In this document: positions 23,042-34,487 of the stretch, piece after piece
Layout: the number at the start of each line of letters is the position of its first letter
How positions within the stretch are numbered: the first letter of the stretch is position 1
NCBI GenBank assembly: GCA_963989385.1
Contig: OZ022500.1
Span: 112,137,842 to 112,201,841 of the forward strand
DNA from: Ctena decussata
Lineage: Eukaryota > Mollusca > Bivalvia > Lucinida > Lucinidae
Direction of reading: 5' to 3'
DNA length: 64,000 bases
Notes under the pieces: model-generated
Database searches by the model: none
What the model was told of the DNA's origin: nothing
What the model saw: only the letters and a program-made list of their open reading frames with translations
Made by a program: the position numbers and the translations under genes

Positions 23042-23066
23042 AGAATATCAAATGGTCAGTCCCTAA
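21781..23066. mobile_element. K element, ~1.28 kb, TIRs with poly-G/C runs
   Basis: 'gggaccgaccatttgatatt' + 'ctggggggg' at 21784 and its inverse at 23032-23064 ('cagaatatcaaatggtcagt' + 'ccc'). The flanks read taa on both sides, fitting a 3-bp TWA target as in PIF/Harbinger elements (inference). Interior has tandem 'gacaggttatttttttct' motifs and two 'gggggtctggggg' segments (22424 and 22760). No transposase ORF. Confidence 0.75.
22985..23041. repeat. 57-base poly-C tract
   Basis: An uninterrupted C run inside the right TIR of element K; the left TIR has only 7-8 G at the matching place. Length is liable to sequencing or assembly error. Confidence 0.95.
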
Positions 23067-23299
23067 GAAAGTTATTCAGTAAATGAACTTTCAACGTCTT
23101 TTGAAACTGCTGCTAGCATATCTACAGCTTCTGAATATAAAGCCACTTTGCGAACGGTACACAACAAACTGCTCCATGTTAAAATGTGCCTTATGCCATA
23201 TGCAAACAATGAAAGTTTGATCAGCATATACATCAGTCTGATCAGTCTTAGCTGTTGATACTCAGTTCCTGATGATTGTTAAGGCTTTATATATGGACC
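23067..23299. other. no feature recognised
   Basis: Unclassified, apart from a weak Fam7-like piece near 23220-23250. Confidence 0.35.
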
Positions 23300-25645
23300 C
23301 AGTGGATCAAAACATTGTAAGCTTAACGGGTTACCAGGGATTTGTTAATTTTTCTAGCACATATGAAATCAAGTGTGCTAATATTTTTTGCTGAAAAAAG
23401 TAGGAGCTTTGGCAAAGCACTGCAAAAGCCTTTCATTTTTTAGCTCACCTGGCCCGAAGGGCCATAGTGAGCTATTGTCATACCAATGCGTCCGGCGTGC
23501 GTCGTGCGTCGTCACACAATGTGTCCGTCAACACCTAAAAACAAATATTCAAACATCTTCTTCTGTAAAACTACTGGTCCCATGGTTCTCAAATTTCACA
23601 TGGAGCATGACCTGGGTCAGGTTGAAAATCCAAGATGGCCACTGTTACTAAAAATAGCAAAAACAACAAAATAAACTTCTTCTCCAGAACCACTGGGTAT
23701 ATTTGTCTGAATTTTGGCATGGAACATTAGTAAAACCTTGGTATTCAAAATTGTAAAAATGAAAAAAATCTGTAGCGGAGTTTTGTCACAGTGACCTACT
23801 TTCTGTTTATGAGTGTAATTTTGCTCAAATGCCAATGTCAAAAAGGACCTATTTAAACAACTTCAAACAACTTCTTCTCTAAAACCACTGAACCCATGGA
23901 TCTCAAATTTTACATGGAGCATGACCAGACTGCAGGGTTTCAAAATTGTAAAATTGGGTCAGGTCAAGAATCCAAGATGGCCGCCGTTACTAAAAATAGC
24001 AAAAAATACAAAATCAACTTCTTCTCCAGAACCGTTTGGTATATTTGGTTGAAAGTTTGCATGGAACATAAATGGGGCCTTGGTATTAGAAATTGTAAAA
24101 ATAAAAAAAATCTGTAGCGGAATTAGGTCACAGTGACCTACTTAGCGTTTACAAGACCGATTTTGCTCAAATGTCAATATCTCAAGAAAATGCAACCAAT
24201 TCTGACCAGATTTGGTCAAAAATGGTTCTTGAATGGAATTATTTCAATTTTGTGCCAGTTGACTATCCAAGATGGCCACCATGGGGGCCGTTACTAAAAA
24301 TAGCACAAAGATAAAAATGACAATTACTCAAGAACCCTTGAATGGAATTGGACCAATTTTGTGTCAGAATGTTCCTTGCATGAAGCCATTTCGATTAATT
24401 GCAATTCGGCATTCCAAGATGGCCGCCATCTGGTGTTACTAAAAATAGCACAAACATAAAAATGACAATTACTCAAGAACCCTTGAATGGAATTGGACCA
24501 ATTTTGTGTCAGAATGTTCCTTGCATTAAGCCATTTCGAGTAATTGCAATTTGGCATTCCAAGATGGCTGCCATCTGGTGTTACTAAAAATAGCACAAAC
24601 ATAAAAATGACAGTTACTCAAGAACCCTTGAATGGAATTGGACCAATTATGTGTCAGAATGTTCCTTGCATGAAGTCGTTTCGATTAATTGCAATTTGGC
24701 ATTCCAAGATGGCCACCATCTGCTGTTACTAAAAATAGCACAAAACATGAAAATGACAATATCTCAGTAACCGCTGAATAGATTTTGATGAAATTTGTGT
24801 CAAAATGATTCTTGCATTGAGATGTTTCAAAAATATCTAACTGTAGACCAGTCATATTGGCCTCTGTTACTAAAAATAGAAAAATGTGAAAATTAGAAAA
24901 TGTCAATGGAATTGGGCTAATTTTGTGTCAGAATGTTCCTTTCATTAAGCTTTTTCGATTTTTTCCATTTTGGCATTCCAAGATGGCCGCCATCTGCCGT
25001 TACTAAAAATAGCACAAAACATGAAAATGAATATATCTCAGTAACCGCTGAATGGATTTAGATGAAATTTGTGGCAAAATGATTCTTGCTTTGAGGTGTT
25101 TCAAAAATTAACAAATATAGATACGTCAAGTTGGCCTGTGTTACTTAAAATAGCAAAATGTGAAAATTGGAAAATTACTATGGAAATGGACCAAATTTGT
25201 GTCAAAATGGTCCTTGCATGAAGGTTTTTCGATTTTTTGCATTTTGGCAATCCAAGATGGCCGCCATCTGCCGTTACTAAAAATAGCACAAAACATGAAA
25301 CTGGCAATATCTCAGTAGCCCCTGGATGGATTTTGATGAAATTTGTGGCAAAATGATTCTTGCATTGAGGTGTTTCAAAAGTAAATAAATAAAGACCAGG
25401 CAAGCTGGCCTCTGTTACTAAAAGTAGCAAAATGTGAAAATAAGAAAATCTCAGTGGAATTGGACCAATTTTGTATCAGAATGGTCCCGTTGCATAATAG
25501 CCAGGTGAGCGATATCAGGCCCATTTGGGCCTCTTGCTAAGGTAAAAAATGTTAATGTTTTAAACTTTTTGCGTGCTATACTTGTGAAAGTGTAAGATAT
25601 CTCGTTAACTTATTTCGTCATTAGTGTTTGAACAGCTGGGCTTTG
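23300..25645. mobile_element. Fam4 MITE split by element B
   Basis: Left part 23300-23441 ('caaaacattgtaagcttaac', 'aagcactgcaaaagcc') and right part 25539-25645 ('gtgtttgaacagctgggc') make one Fam4 copy once B is removed. Confidence 0.7.
23442..25538 (+). mobile_element. pearl/Helitron-like element B, 2.1 kb
   Basis: Head 'agctcacctggcccgaaggg' + 'ccatagtgagct' (hairpin), gtgcgtcgtgcgtcgtc simple sequence, then tandem units. 'tccaagatggc' recurs at 24413, 24558 and 24703 (145 bp apart) and again near 24977 and 25252 (~275 bp). Units include 'ctcagtaaccgctgaatgg'. Tail hairpin 'aggcccatttgggcct' then 'cttgct'. Inserted right after a T run in a Fam4 MITE. Confidence 0.8.
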
Positions 25646-26589
25646 GACTTTATTTTACTATTATACAGTGAAACCTTGATGAGTAGAATTCTTGTAACTT
25701 GTAGGAGGTTTACATCATAGGTACAAAATCAAGAGTAAACAAGGAAGTCCAATATGAAATCAGCATGTTTATGCTTCAGCACCTGCTTGGAAACTAATTT
25801 AAGTACATGTAGTTGACTTTTATCAACAGTAGCACAACTATTCATAATAACTAGGAGTACATGGTGCAGCATTGAAGGTCAAGGTCAAATTCAGAGCTCG
25901 AACCTCAGCTCAGGGTATTTGTTACATTGTGTTACATGTTTGGGAACATTAACAGGAAAGTATTTTATCTGTCAAGCAGAGTTTGTAAAAAGTACCATAA
26001 CTGTTTGACCTCTGTAATTTCTGAATTAGACTGTCCTCTTCAGACTTAAAACAAAATTCTTATGTCCTTGATGGGAATATCATGCCAAATGTTGACATTC
26101 AGTGCAGACCCAGATCAGACTGCTCCTAGGAGCAGTCTGATCTGGGTCTACACAGCTTGCTAAAACATTATGTCCAAACACTAAGCGCAAAGATGGTAGA
26201 TATTGCATTGTGTTTGTTCAGTTTCAGTGATAAAAAATGATACTTTTTTCACTCAGCATACTTTCATATTAGGGAAGAAGGAAGATTCTGTCTGATCATA
26301 TTACAAGATGTTTACTGTTGTATTTTTCTTTTCCTTCCTTTAAGACAGTGGGTTTGATATAGATTGTCCTGTCTGTTTTTCTGACTGTGCTTAAGTTTCA
26401 CATTAAGTTTGGTTCACTAGGTGTGGCATCACGATGGTAATACCATTTTAGCTATGTGTGGACAGAGATGGCATTGTGCAAAGCATTACAAATAACGGTA
26501 AATTATACTATTGTTAATGGCTGTTGATCAAGCTGATACTGCTGTCGATTGTCTTGGTAGACAGCCACTTTTTGCATGTATGGTAATTG
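25646..26589. other. no gene; one Fam7 hairpin
   Basis: Apart from the Fam7 copy at 26100-26165, no recognisable feature. Confidence 0.4.
26100..26165. mobile_element. Fam7 hairpin, perfect arms
   Basis: 'acccagatcagactgctcct' followed by 'aggagcagtctgatctgggt': a perfect 20-bp palindromic arm, flanked by 'cagtgcag' and 'ctacacagcttgct'. Confidence 0.9.
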
Positions 26590-26757
26590 ACTGGTTCAGT
26601 CCACAGCACCGGTAGGGAAATTGGTATCACCCCCGTGAACACTGGATATATGTGAACCTCTGCTGTCTTATGTACAGGTAATAGTAGCTGGCTTCAAACC
26701 CAGGCTGCTGGCTTAACAGGCCAGCACTTAACCCACTAAGCTAATAGGGCTCCCAGA
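26590..26757 (-). mobile_element. SINE S2, tRNA-derived
   Basis: Minus strand: 'ccctattagcttagtggg' (A-box-like), 'ttaagtgctggcctgttaag', 'ctgggtttgaagcc' (B-box-like). The body differs from S1. Single copy here. Confidence 0.6.
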
Positions 26758-27111
26758 AACTTTAATGATAGCACAAAACACCCATCATATTTTCAGACTA
26801 TTGTTCCGATAATAAATTTTATGCTACAATATGTTCTATTTTTGGCATTCAGATATTTTATTACATTTGCATTGCATGTAAGCCATAAATACAAAACCTT
26901 CATACCTGTTAAACACATACATGTAAAATACCTGTTGAAATTGAGACTTTGGCAAGATGTACTTGCTACAATAGCAGCCGTAATTGCTGAAATATTGAGG
27001 CACTGTAAGCAACACCTATAGAACAAGTTTGGGCTAATAGGTGCAGGCATGGGAGCATGGAGGTATGGTCCAAAGTGACCCTATGTAAATAAGCCATATT
27101 GATTCTGTTAT
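26758..27111. other. no gene recognised
   Basis: Overlapping ORFs on both strands (26793-27050) have no domain or splice support. Confidence 0.4.
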
Positions 27112-27219
27112 ATCAATTTCCCCCCTTCCAAAACAGTTACAAAAATCTAGATCCATCTTACCCATTCCAAAACAATCCCAAAAATCTAGATCTGTCTTGC
27201 AAGACAAATTTAGATTTTT

Positions 27220-28086
27220 AGCTCACCAGAGCCGAAGGCTCCGGGGGAGCTTATAGGATAGGCAGTGGTCCGTCGTCGTCGTCGTCGTCGTATGTCGTCG
27301 TCGTATGTCGTCGTCGTCTGTCGTCCGTCAACACTTTTAAACGACATCTCCTCTGAAGCCACTAGGCCGATTGGGCCCAAATTTCGTCTGTGGCATCCTT
27401 GGGATGGGGGATTGAAAGTTTGTGTTTTTTATGAAAATTGCCCTTTTAATTTGGTTGCTATGGCAACTTAGAGTTCCCATTGACTTATAATGGGGAAAAT
27501 TGAAAAATGGCATTTTCTGCCAAGCCATTGCAGATATGTTGATAAAACTTTTATAGAAATGTTCCTTGAGATGTCTACTATCAGCTATATGTTTTTTAGC
27601 CCACTGCTCCTTTTATTGGTTGCCATGGAAACCGAAATGCAAAAAAAATACTTAAAAAAATATCTTCTCTGAAGCCACTGGGCCGATAAGGCCCAGATTT
27701 CATCTGTGGCATCCTTGGGCTGGGGGATTGAAAGTTTGTGTTTTTTATGAAAATCGACCCTTTAGTTTGGTTGCTATAGCAACTTAGAGTTGCATTGACT
27801 TATAATGGGGAAAATTGAAAAATGGCATTTACTGCCAAGCCATTGCATATATGTTGACAAAACTTTTATAGATTGTTCTTTGAGAAGTCTCTTATTAGCT
27901 ATATGTTATTTTTGGCCCACTGCTCCTTTTATTGGTTGCCATGGAAACCAGAATGCAAAAAAATGGAAAAAAAAATTTAAAAAAAATTTATTTCCTCAGA
28001 AGCCACTGGGCTGATAAGGCCAGGATTTCATATGTAGTATCTTTAGGCTGGATGATTGAAAATTTATGGTTTTTTTTTTTTTTTTT
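27220..28086 (+). mobile_element. pearl/Helitron-like element A2, tail missing
   Basis: Head as in A1, (cgt)n, then nearly three ~325-bp A units. It stops in a T17 run at 28070-28086, where the next head begins. No tail hairpin of its own. Confidence 0.8.
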
Positions 28087-28277
28087 AGCTCACCAGAGTC
28101 GAAGGCTCTGGGGGAGCTTATAGGATAGGCAGTTGTCCGTCGTCGTCGTCATCTGTCGTAGTCATCTGTCGTCTGTCAACACTTTTAAACGACATCTCCT
28201 CTGAAGCCAATAGGCCGATTGGGCTTAAATTTTATCTGTAGCATCCTTGGGCTAGGGGATTGAAAGTTTATGTTTTT
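28087..28277 (+). mobile_element. element A3, head and half unit only
   Basis: A new head (cagagtcgaaggctctgggg), cgtcgtcgtcatctg repeats and about half of an A unit, ending 'tttatgttttt' where element D starts. Confidence 0.8.
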
Positions 28278-30242
28278 ATGCCCCCTATTTCGGAGAAATT
28301 GTGGGGGCATATTGGTTTGGGCCTGTCCGTCTGTCCGTCTGTCCTCTAACTCAAAAACAGTAAGAGCTAGGAGCTTGAAACTTTATACACATGATCAGTA
28401 TGAAAAATAAGCGAACACATGTTTTTTCTTTTTTTCCGCGGGTCACATATTTCAAGAGTTATGCCCCTTTTTCGACTTAGCCTGTGGAACCTTGTGAACA
28501 AAATATCTCAAGAACCCCTGATGCTAGGATCATGAGGTTTTGCAGGATGAGAATGCCCAAGGTGTAGATGACCTGATTAACTTTTGAAACAAATTCGTGA
28601 ATTTTTGACCGAGTTATGCCCCTTTTTCGACTTAGTGCATTGTAAGCCTATGGAATCTTGTGAACAAAATATCTCAAGAACCCCTGAAGCTAGGAGCATG
28701 ATTTTTTGCAGGAAGATACTGCTTGTGGTGTAGATGACCTGATTAACTTTTGAAAAAAATTCGTGAATTTTTGATCGAGTTATTCCCCTTTTTCGACTTA
28801 GTGCATTGAAGCCTATGGTACAAAGGTACCCTTACATATAGTCAAGAACAATAAGAGCTAGGAACTTGAAACTTTATACACATGATCAGTATGGAAAATA
28901 AGCAGACCCTTATTTTTTTATTTTTCCGCCGGCAATGTATTTCCAGAGTTATGCCCCTTTTTCGACTTAGCCTGTGGAACCTTGTGAACAAAATATGTCA
29001 AGAACCCCTGATGCTAGGATCATGAGGTTTTGCAGGATGAGAATGCCCAAGGTGTAGATGACCTGATTAACTTTTGAAACAAATTTGTGAATTTTTGACC
29101 GAGTTATGCCCCTTTTTCGACTTAGTGCATTGTAAGCCTATGGAACCTTGTGGACAAAATATCTCAAGAACCCCTGAAGCTAGGAGCATGATTTTTTGCA
29201 GGAAGATACTGCCTGTGGTGTAGATGACCTGATTAACTTTTGAAAAAAATTCGTGAATTTTTGATCGAGTTATTCCCCTTTTTCGACTTAGTGCATTGAA
29301 GCCTATGGTACAAAGGTACCCTTACATATAGTCAAGAACAATAAGAGCTAGGAACTTGAAACTTTATACACATGATCAGTATGGAAAATAAGCAGACCCT
29401 TATTTTTTTATTTTTTCGCCGGCAATGTATTTCCAGAGTTATGCCCCTTTTTCGACTTAGCCTGTGGAACCTTGTGAACAAAATATCTCAAGAACCCCTG
29501 ATGCTAGGATCATGAGGCTTTGCAAGATGAGAATGCCCAAGGTGTAGATGACCTGGTTTCATTTTGGAACAAATTCGTGAATTTTTGACTGAGTTATGCC
29601 CCTTTTTCGACTTAGTGCATTGTAAGCCTATGGAACCTTGTGGACAAAATATCTCAAGAACCCCTGAAGCTAGGAGCATGATTTTTTGCAGGAAGATACT
29701 GCCTGTGGTGTAGATGACCTGATTAACTTTTGAAAAAAATTCGTGAATTTTTGATTGAGTTATTCCCCTTTTTCGACTTAGTGCATTGAAGCCTATGGTA
29801 CAAAGGTACCCTTACACATAGTCAAGAACAATAAGAGCTAGGAACTTGAAACTTTATACACATGATCAGTATGGAAAATAAGCAGACCCGTATTTTTTTA
29901 TTTTTTCGGCGGCAATGTATTTTTAGAGTTATGCCCCTTTTTCGACTTAGCCTGTGGAACCTTGTGAACAAAATATCTCAAGAACCCCTGATGCTAGGAT
30001 CATGAGGCTTTGCAAGATGAGAATGCTCAAGGTGTAGATGACCTGGTTTCATTTTGGAACAAATTCGTGAATTTTTGACTGAGTTATGCCCCTTTTTCGA
30101 CTCAGTGCATTGTAAGCCTATGGAACCTTGTGAACAAAATATCTCAAGAACCCCTGAAGCTAGGAGCATGATTTTTTGCAGGAAGATACTGCCTGTGGTG
30201 TAGATGACCTGATTAACTTTTGAAAAGAAATCATGAATTTTT
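28278..30242 (+). mobile_element. pearl-like element D with 490-bp higher-order tandem repeat
   Basis: Head hairpin 'atgccccc' ... 'gggggcat' (28278-28310), then gtccgtctgtccgtctgtcc. 'cttacatatagtcaag' recurs at 28831, 29321 and 29811, exactly 490 bp apart, giving about 3.9 units. Each unit is three ~163-bp monomers, each with a 'ctaggancntgan' core and 'gagttatgccccttttt'. The fourth unit is cut off at 30242 by the head of A4; no D tail is seen. Confidence 0.85.
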
Positions 30243-31681
30243 AGCTCACCAGAGCCGAAGGCTCCGGGGGAGCTTATAGGATAGGCAGTGGTCCGGCGTC
30301 GTCGTCGTCTGTCGTCGTATGTCGTCGTCGTCTGTCGTCGTCCGTCAACACTTTTAAACGACATCTCCTCTGAAGCCACTAGGCCGATTGGGCTCAAATT
30401 TCATCTGTGGCATCCTTGGGATGGGGGATTGAAAGTTTGTGTTTTTTATGAAAATTGCCCTTTTAGTTTGGTTGCTATGGCAACTTAGTTTTCCCATTGA
30501 CTTATAATGGGGAAAATTGAAAAATGGCATTTTCTGCCAAGCCATTGCAGATATGTTGATAAAACTTTTATAGAAATGTTCCTTGAGATGTCTACTATCA
30601 GCTATGTGTTTTTTGGCCCACTGTTCCTTTTATTGGTTGCCATGGAAACCGAAATGCCAAAAAAAAAGGAAAAAATACGTAAAAAATTATCTTCTCTGAA
30701 GCCACTGGGCCGATAAGGCCCAGGTTTCATCTTTGGCATCCTTGGGATGAGGGATTGAAAGTTTGTGTTTTTTATGAAAATTGCCCGTTTAGTTTGGTTG
30801 CTATGGCAACTTAGAGTTCTCATTGACTTATAATGGGGAAAATTGAAAAATGGCATTTTCTGCCAAGCCATTGCAGACATGTTGATAAAACCTTTATAGA
30901 AATGTTCCTTGAGATGTCTTCTATCAGCTGTTTGTTTTTTGGCCCAATGCCCCTTTTATTGGTTGCCATGGAAACCAAAATGAAAAAAAAATGGAAAAAA
31001 AATACTTAAAAATTATTTCCACTGGGCGGATAAGGCCCAGATTTCATCTGTAGTATCCTTAGGCTGGGGGTTGAAAGTTTGTGTATTTTATGAAAATCTG
31101 CCCTTTAGTTTGGTTGCTATGGCAACTTAGAGTTCCTATTGACTTATAATGGGGAAAATTGAAAAATGGCATTTACTGCCTAGCCATTGCAGATATGTTG
31201 ACAAAACTTTTATAGAACTGTTCCTTAAGAAGTCTTCTATTTGCTTTATTGTTTTTGGACCCACTGTTCCTTTTACTGGTTGTCATGGAAACCAAAATGC
31301 AATAATGATGGGAAAAAAATACTTACAAAATTATCTCCTCAGAAGCCACTGGGCCAATAAGGCCCGAATTCATCTGTAGTATCCTAATTAGGCTGGGGGG
31401 TTGAAAGTTTGTGTTTTTTATGAAAAATTGGCTTTTTCGTTTGGTTGCTATGGAAACTTAGAGTTGCATTGACTTATACTGGGGAAAATTGAAAAATGGC
31501 ATTTACTGCAATCAAAATATGGAAAATAGTTATATATTTTGTTGTCAACTCAACAGACTGTCAGGCTGAGACTAAATTGTTGTTGTATATTTTGTATTAG
31601 CCTGTACAAATGTGACAGCAATTTTGATAGCAATTTTGAGCTAGAGATCTGGTGAGCTTTGTGGCCCGTGGGCCTCTTGTT
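30243..31681 (+). mobile_element. pearl/Helitron-like element A4, complete
   Basis: Head, (cgtcgt)n, about four ~325-bp units marked by 'ccactgggc' and 'tggttgctatggcaacttag', then the A tail 'gagctagagatctggtgagc' with hairpin 'ggcccgtgggcc' and 'tcttgtt' ending at 31681. Confidence 0.83.
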
Positions 31682-31720
31682 GGGTTATTTTGGAGGAGAA
31701 AAATCTTGTCTTATGGCCAG

Positions 31721-32202
31721 ATAGGTACTATATTGGCCTTTCAAGACTGTTCCTTTGCCAGTTTGATGGGGAGGGGGCAAGCTGTCAGCATGGTTTGCTC
31801 TGTCAATATGCCCCGATATGTGGGGCCCAGATAGTCTTAGGAATAAGGGCTCAGCAAGTCCCCAGGTTTGGAAACATGCCTCTGATGACTGTTGAGCAAT
31901 TTTCTGATGATGCACTCACCTGTAAATATACATAATAGCAGAAGACTGGGTTTTTTGGCAATCTCATTCTTACTGCTTATGATTTCAAGCCTGAAAATGT
32001 CAGCATAAAACTACTGAAGTTTGGAAATAATGCTAATGAACTAGATAATTATAGATTGCACCTAGTGACTTATTTCCTAAAACACCTATAGATGATAATG
32101 TAAATATTGGGATCCTTTTACTAACTGATAATCTTATTTTGAAGTTTGAATAAGTTTTATTGTCAGGCAATGTGCCCCCAAAAGTGTTGGAGACATAATT
32201 CA
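31721..32202. other. no gene recognised
   Basis: Short ORFs on both strands at 31652-31935 have no domain; the left one starts in the A4 tail. Confidence 0.4.
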
Positions 32203-32391
32203 ATGCTCCGGATAAGAAGGAGTAAAAGGGATAATTAAGGGATTATTTTCCATATTTCTCCATAACAACGTAAGTTGTTACCCATCCTTAGAACCGGTTC
32301 TAATGAGGGGTCACAACATACGGTTTTCGTTGAGAAATAAGAAAAAATATCCCTTACCTGCCCCTTTTACTCCAGCTTATCTGGAGCACTG
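32203..32391. mobile_element. Fam3 MITE
   Basis: 'aatgctccggataagaagg' to 'cttatctggagcactg'; the central stem has collapsed to 'agaaccggttct'. Confidence 0.85.
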
Positions 32392-32767
32392 AACTGTTGG
32401 AAGAAGTTAGAAAAAAATGGTCTGGTGCTACATTTTGCAGATTTTCATTTTTCTGCATTTTGAGTTTAAATGTATAATTATAAAATTAGAGATTTTCAAA
32501 TTACTGCCATTAGTTATCTCCCTTTATTATATATTTGTTACAAATCTCAGATGCAGTGGTGCTGTTTCATAGAAAGTATGGGGCTCGAAGTCTGTACAGG
32601 TTTGCGTCTTGTAGATAACCTGTACTGTACTAATCCTGTGAAATGCCTTGTGGGAGTTGCATTTTACAAAAGGGAGGCAAAATTTTTAACCAAAAGTGTA
32701 GTAAATCAGCCACTGCCAATATACCTTTAATAAACAGTGACCTAACAGTTTTGTTAAGCTGAGAATG

Positions 32768-32890
32768 CTTTGAAAATACCCCAAGGTAAATATAGTAACA
32801 CACAACTTCACACCATGACGTCGAAATGACAGCGTATTGATTTCTATGTGACATCACGTCACATAGACATCAATATGAAGTCATTTTGAC
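32768..32890. mobile_element. palindromic L-type element
   Basis: Palindrome centred on 'gtgacatcacgtcac' at about 32848 with arms 'tgacgtcgaaatgacagcg' and 'gaagtcattttgacattg'. Ends resemble L less well than the copies at 48330, 50365 and 63250. Confidence 0.6.
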
Positions 32891-33282
32891 ATTGTATTCC
32901 CGCTGCATTAGTCTTTGCCATAAGGACCGTTTTGTATGATTTATTGTTTTGCTGCTGTTTTTTTCCCTTTTTGATAATAATCATATACATGTACATGTAT
33001 TTTAATCATACCCACTTCCTTGATGGATGAAAGTGTTTGAGAAAGTTTACCATACGCCTTGTGACATTATGTGGTTGTTACACTGTTATGATATCATTAA
33101 CTCACTATTTTCAAGTGGAGAAAATAATGTATTTTAATTCATAAAACATATATGAATAAATTATTGGAAAATATTGAATTGTTGTGGTTTTATCTTACTT
33201 TACCTGTTTTTCGATTATGGTTTTATCTTACTTTACCTGTTTTTGATAATGTACATCTTTGACTTGGTTTTATATTAACCCA
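32891..33282. other. no gene; small direct repeat
   Basis: 'ggttttatcttactttacct' occurs at 33185 and 33221 (36 bp apart). Otherwise unclassified. Confidence 0.5.
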
Positions 33283-33499
33283 TTCCATTCGGGATATCCC
33301 AGGGGTATCTGGGCAAACAGTTTGGATCCAGATCAGGCCCCACAAACGTGGGGCCTGATCTGAGATCCAAACTGTTTGCTGCCTAGACATCATTTCTACA
33401 AGAGTTAGTTAGACCAATATTGTCAAAATATTCTTGATTTTTGATGCAGAAGACAATTTCTGCAGACGACAAAAAATACCCAGAATGCAATGGGTTAAG
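33283..33499. mobile_element. piggyBac-like MITE, Fam2 relative
   Basis: Ends 'ttaacccattccattc' and 'gaatgcaatgggttaa' with TTAA at both tips; central stem 'atcaggccccaca'/'tggggcctgat' and 'cagacgacaaaaaatac' as in Fam2. Confidence 0.8.
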
Positions 33500-33589
33500 A
33501 CATCTGGACACAACGCAATGAATTCCTCATAAGTTTTCACACCCTGGTTACCCTTATTTTTGTTCTAGAAAAAAATCACTTTTACTCTG

Positions 33590-33795
33590 CATTAGGGCGG
33601 TAGCTCAGTGGGTTTAACCCTGGCCTACTGATCTAGTGAACCGGGTTCGCGCCCGGCTTGCATCATGAGGCGAGAATCTTTCCTACGGTAAAGGGGTTCC
33701 ATTCCACACAGCCTTTCATTATTGACATCACATTGTCCTGGTATAACTGAAATACTGTTGAAAAGGACATAAAATTGCGTGTCATCCATCCATCC
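33590..33795 (+). mobile_element. SINE S1, full length
   Basis: tRNA-like head 'gggcggtagctcagtgggtt' with B-box 'gggttcgcgcccgg', body 'cctttcattattgacatc', 'tgtcctggtataactg', end 'ctgttgaaaaggacataaaa', tail (catc)n. Confidence 0.85.
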
Positions 33796-33799
33796 ATCT

Positions 33800-33915
33800 C
33801 TGCTTTATGGGTTTTTTTTCCCCTCCAAAATAGCCTCAAAATCTAGATCCATCTTGTGAGAGAGATCTAGATTTTGGAGACTTTTTCAATGGAAAACCCC
33901 ATCTTACAGCTTAAA
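33800..33915. mobile_element. I element, intact
   Basis: Palindrome: 'cccctccaaaatagcctc' 'aaaatctagatccatcttg' then 'agatctagattttggagact'. Confidence 0.75.
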
Positions 33916-34487
33916 ATTGCACAAGGCAGGTCAGGTATTTGGGGTCATTTGGGAGGAACAGAAAAACTTATCCCTGAATATGGTCATGAAGCAAGATTCA
34001 AAGTGGAAAGAAAAACGTACACCTATATAAAAGATGAATAATCTTTGGAGGCATGGAACACACCTTAGAAACAAAACTAGCAGCCAAAGTCTCGCCTACA
34101 ATTAGCAGACAGTGAAATATAGATACTGCTTTTTCTGCCTTGTTGGTGTTGGTTGCTTAAAACTTTCATTGAGTTCTGAACTTTAGCTCTCTTACTGTGT
34201 CTGTACAGACAGGTGAGACACAGCATTCTGTGGAATTCTTGTTGAGTCTGAAATTATAGTAATTTCATACCTGAAGGTCTTTTAAAGTGGAATGACTGAC
34301 TGAACCTTGTCAGCAATATACTATAATAGGCTCAAAATGACTGAACAGGAATTTGGTTGGAAGTTAAGATAACGGCTGAATTTGTAAATTATTGCTCTTA
34401 AACCTGAAATTCTTTCTAAATTAGTTGTTTGCTCAAGCCACCAGGGAGAGATTTCAAGAAACATTGTTAGCTATGGAAATTAAGGTG
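33916..34487. other. no gene recognised
   Basis: Unclassified; no ORF with a domain. Confidence 0.4.

Larger units (their letters stand above)
27112..31720. mobile_element. I element split by the A2/A3/D/A4 composite
   Basis: 'aatttagattttt' at 27208-27219 continues at 31682 as 'gggttattttggaggagaaa'. This is exactly the order in intact I copies (inverse of 'ctccaaaacaatccc' + 'aaaaatctaga'). So the whole 4.46 kb is an insertion in one I element. Confidence 0.75.

Noticed and set aside
22833..23051. ORF with a long poly-Gly run
   Set aside because: Purely the translation of the poly-C tract in element K.
27265..30716. Recurring ORFs with RRRRR or SSSY stretches (for example 27265-27471, 29978-30397, 30288-30488)
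   Set aside because: They translate the cgtcgtc head repeat and A/D monomers; the same ORF recurs wherever the repeat does. No independent coding evidence.
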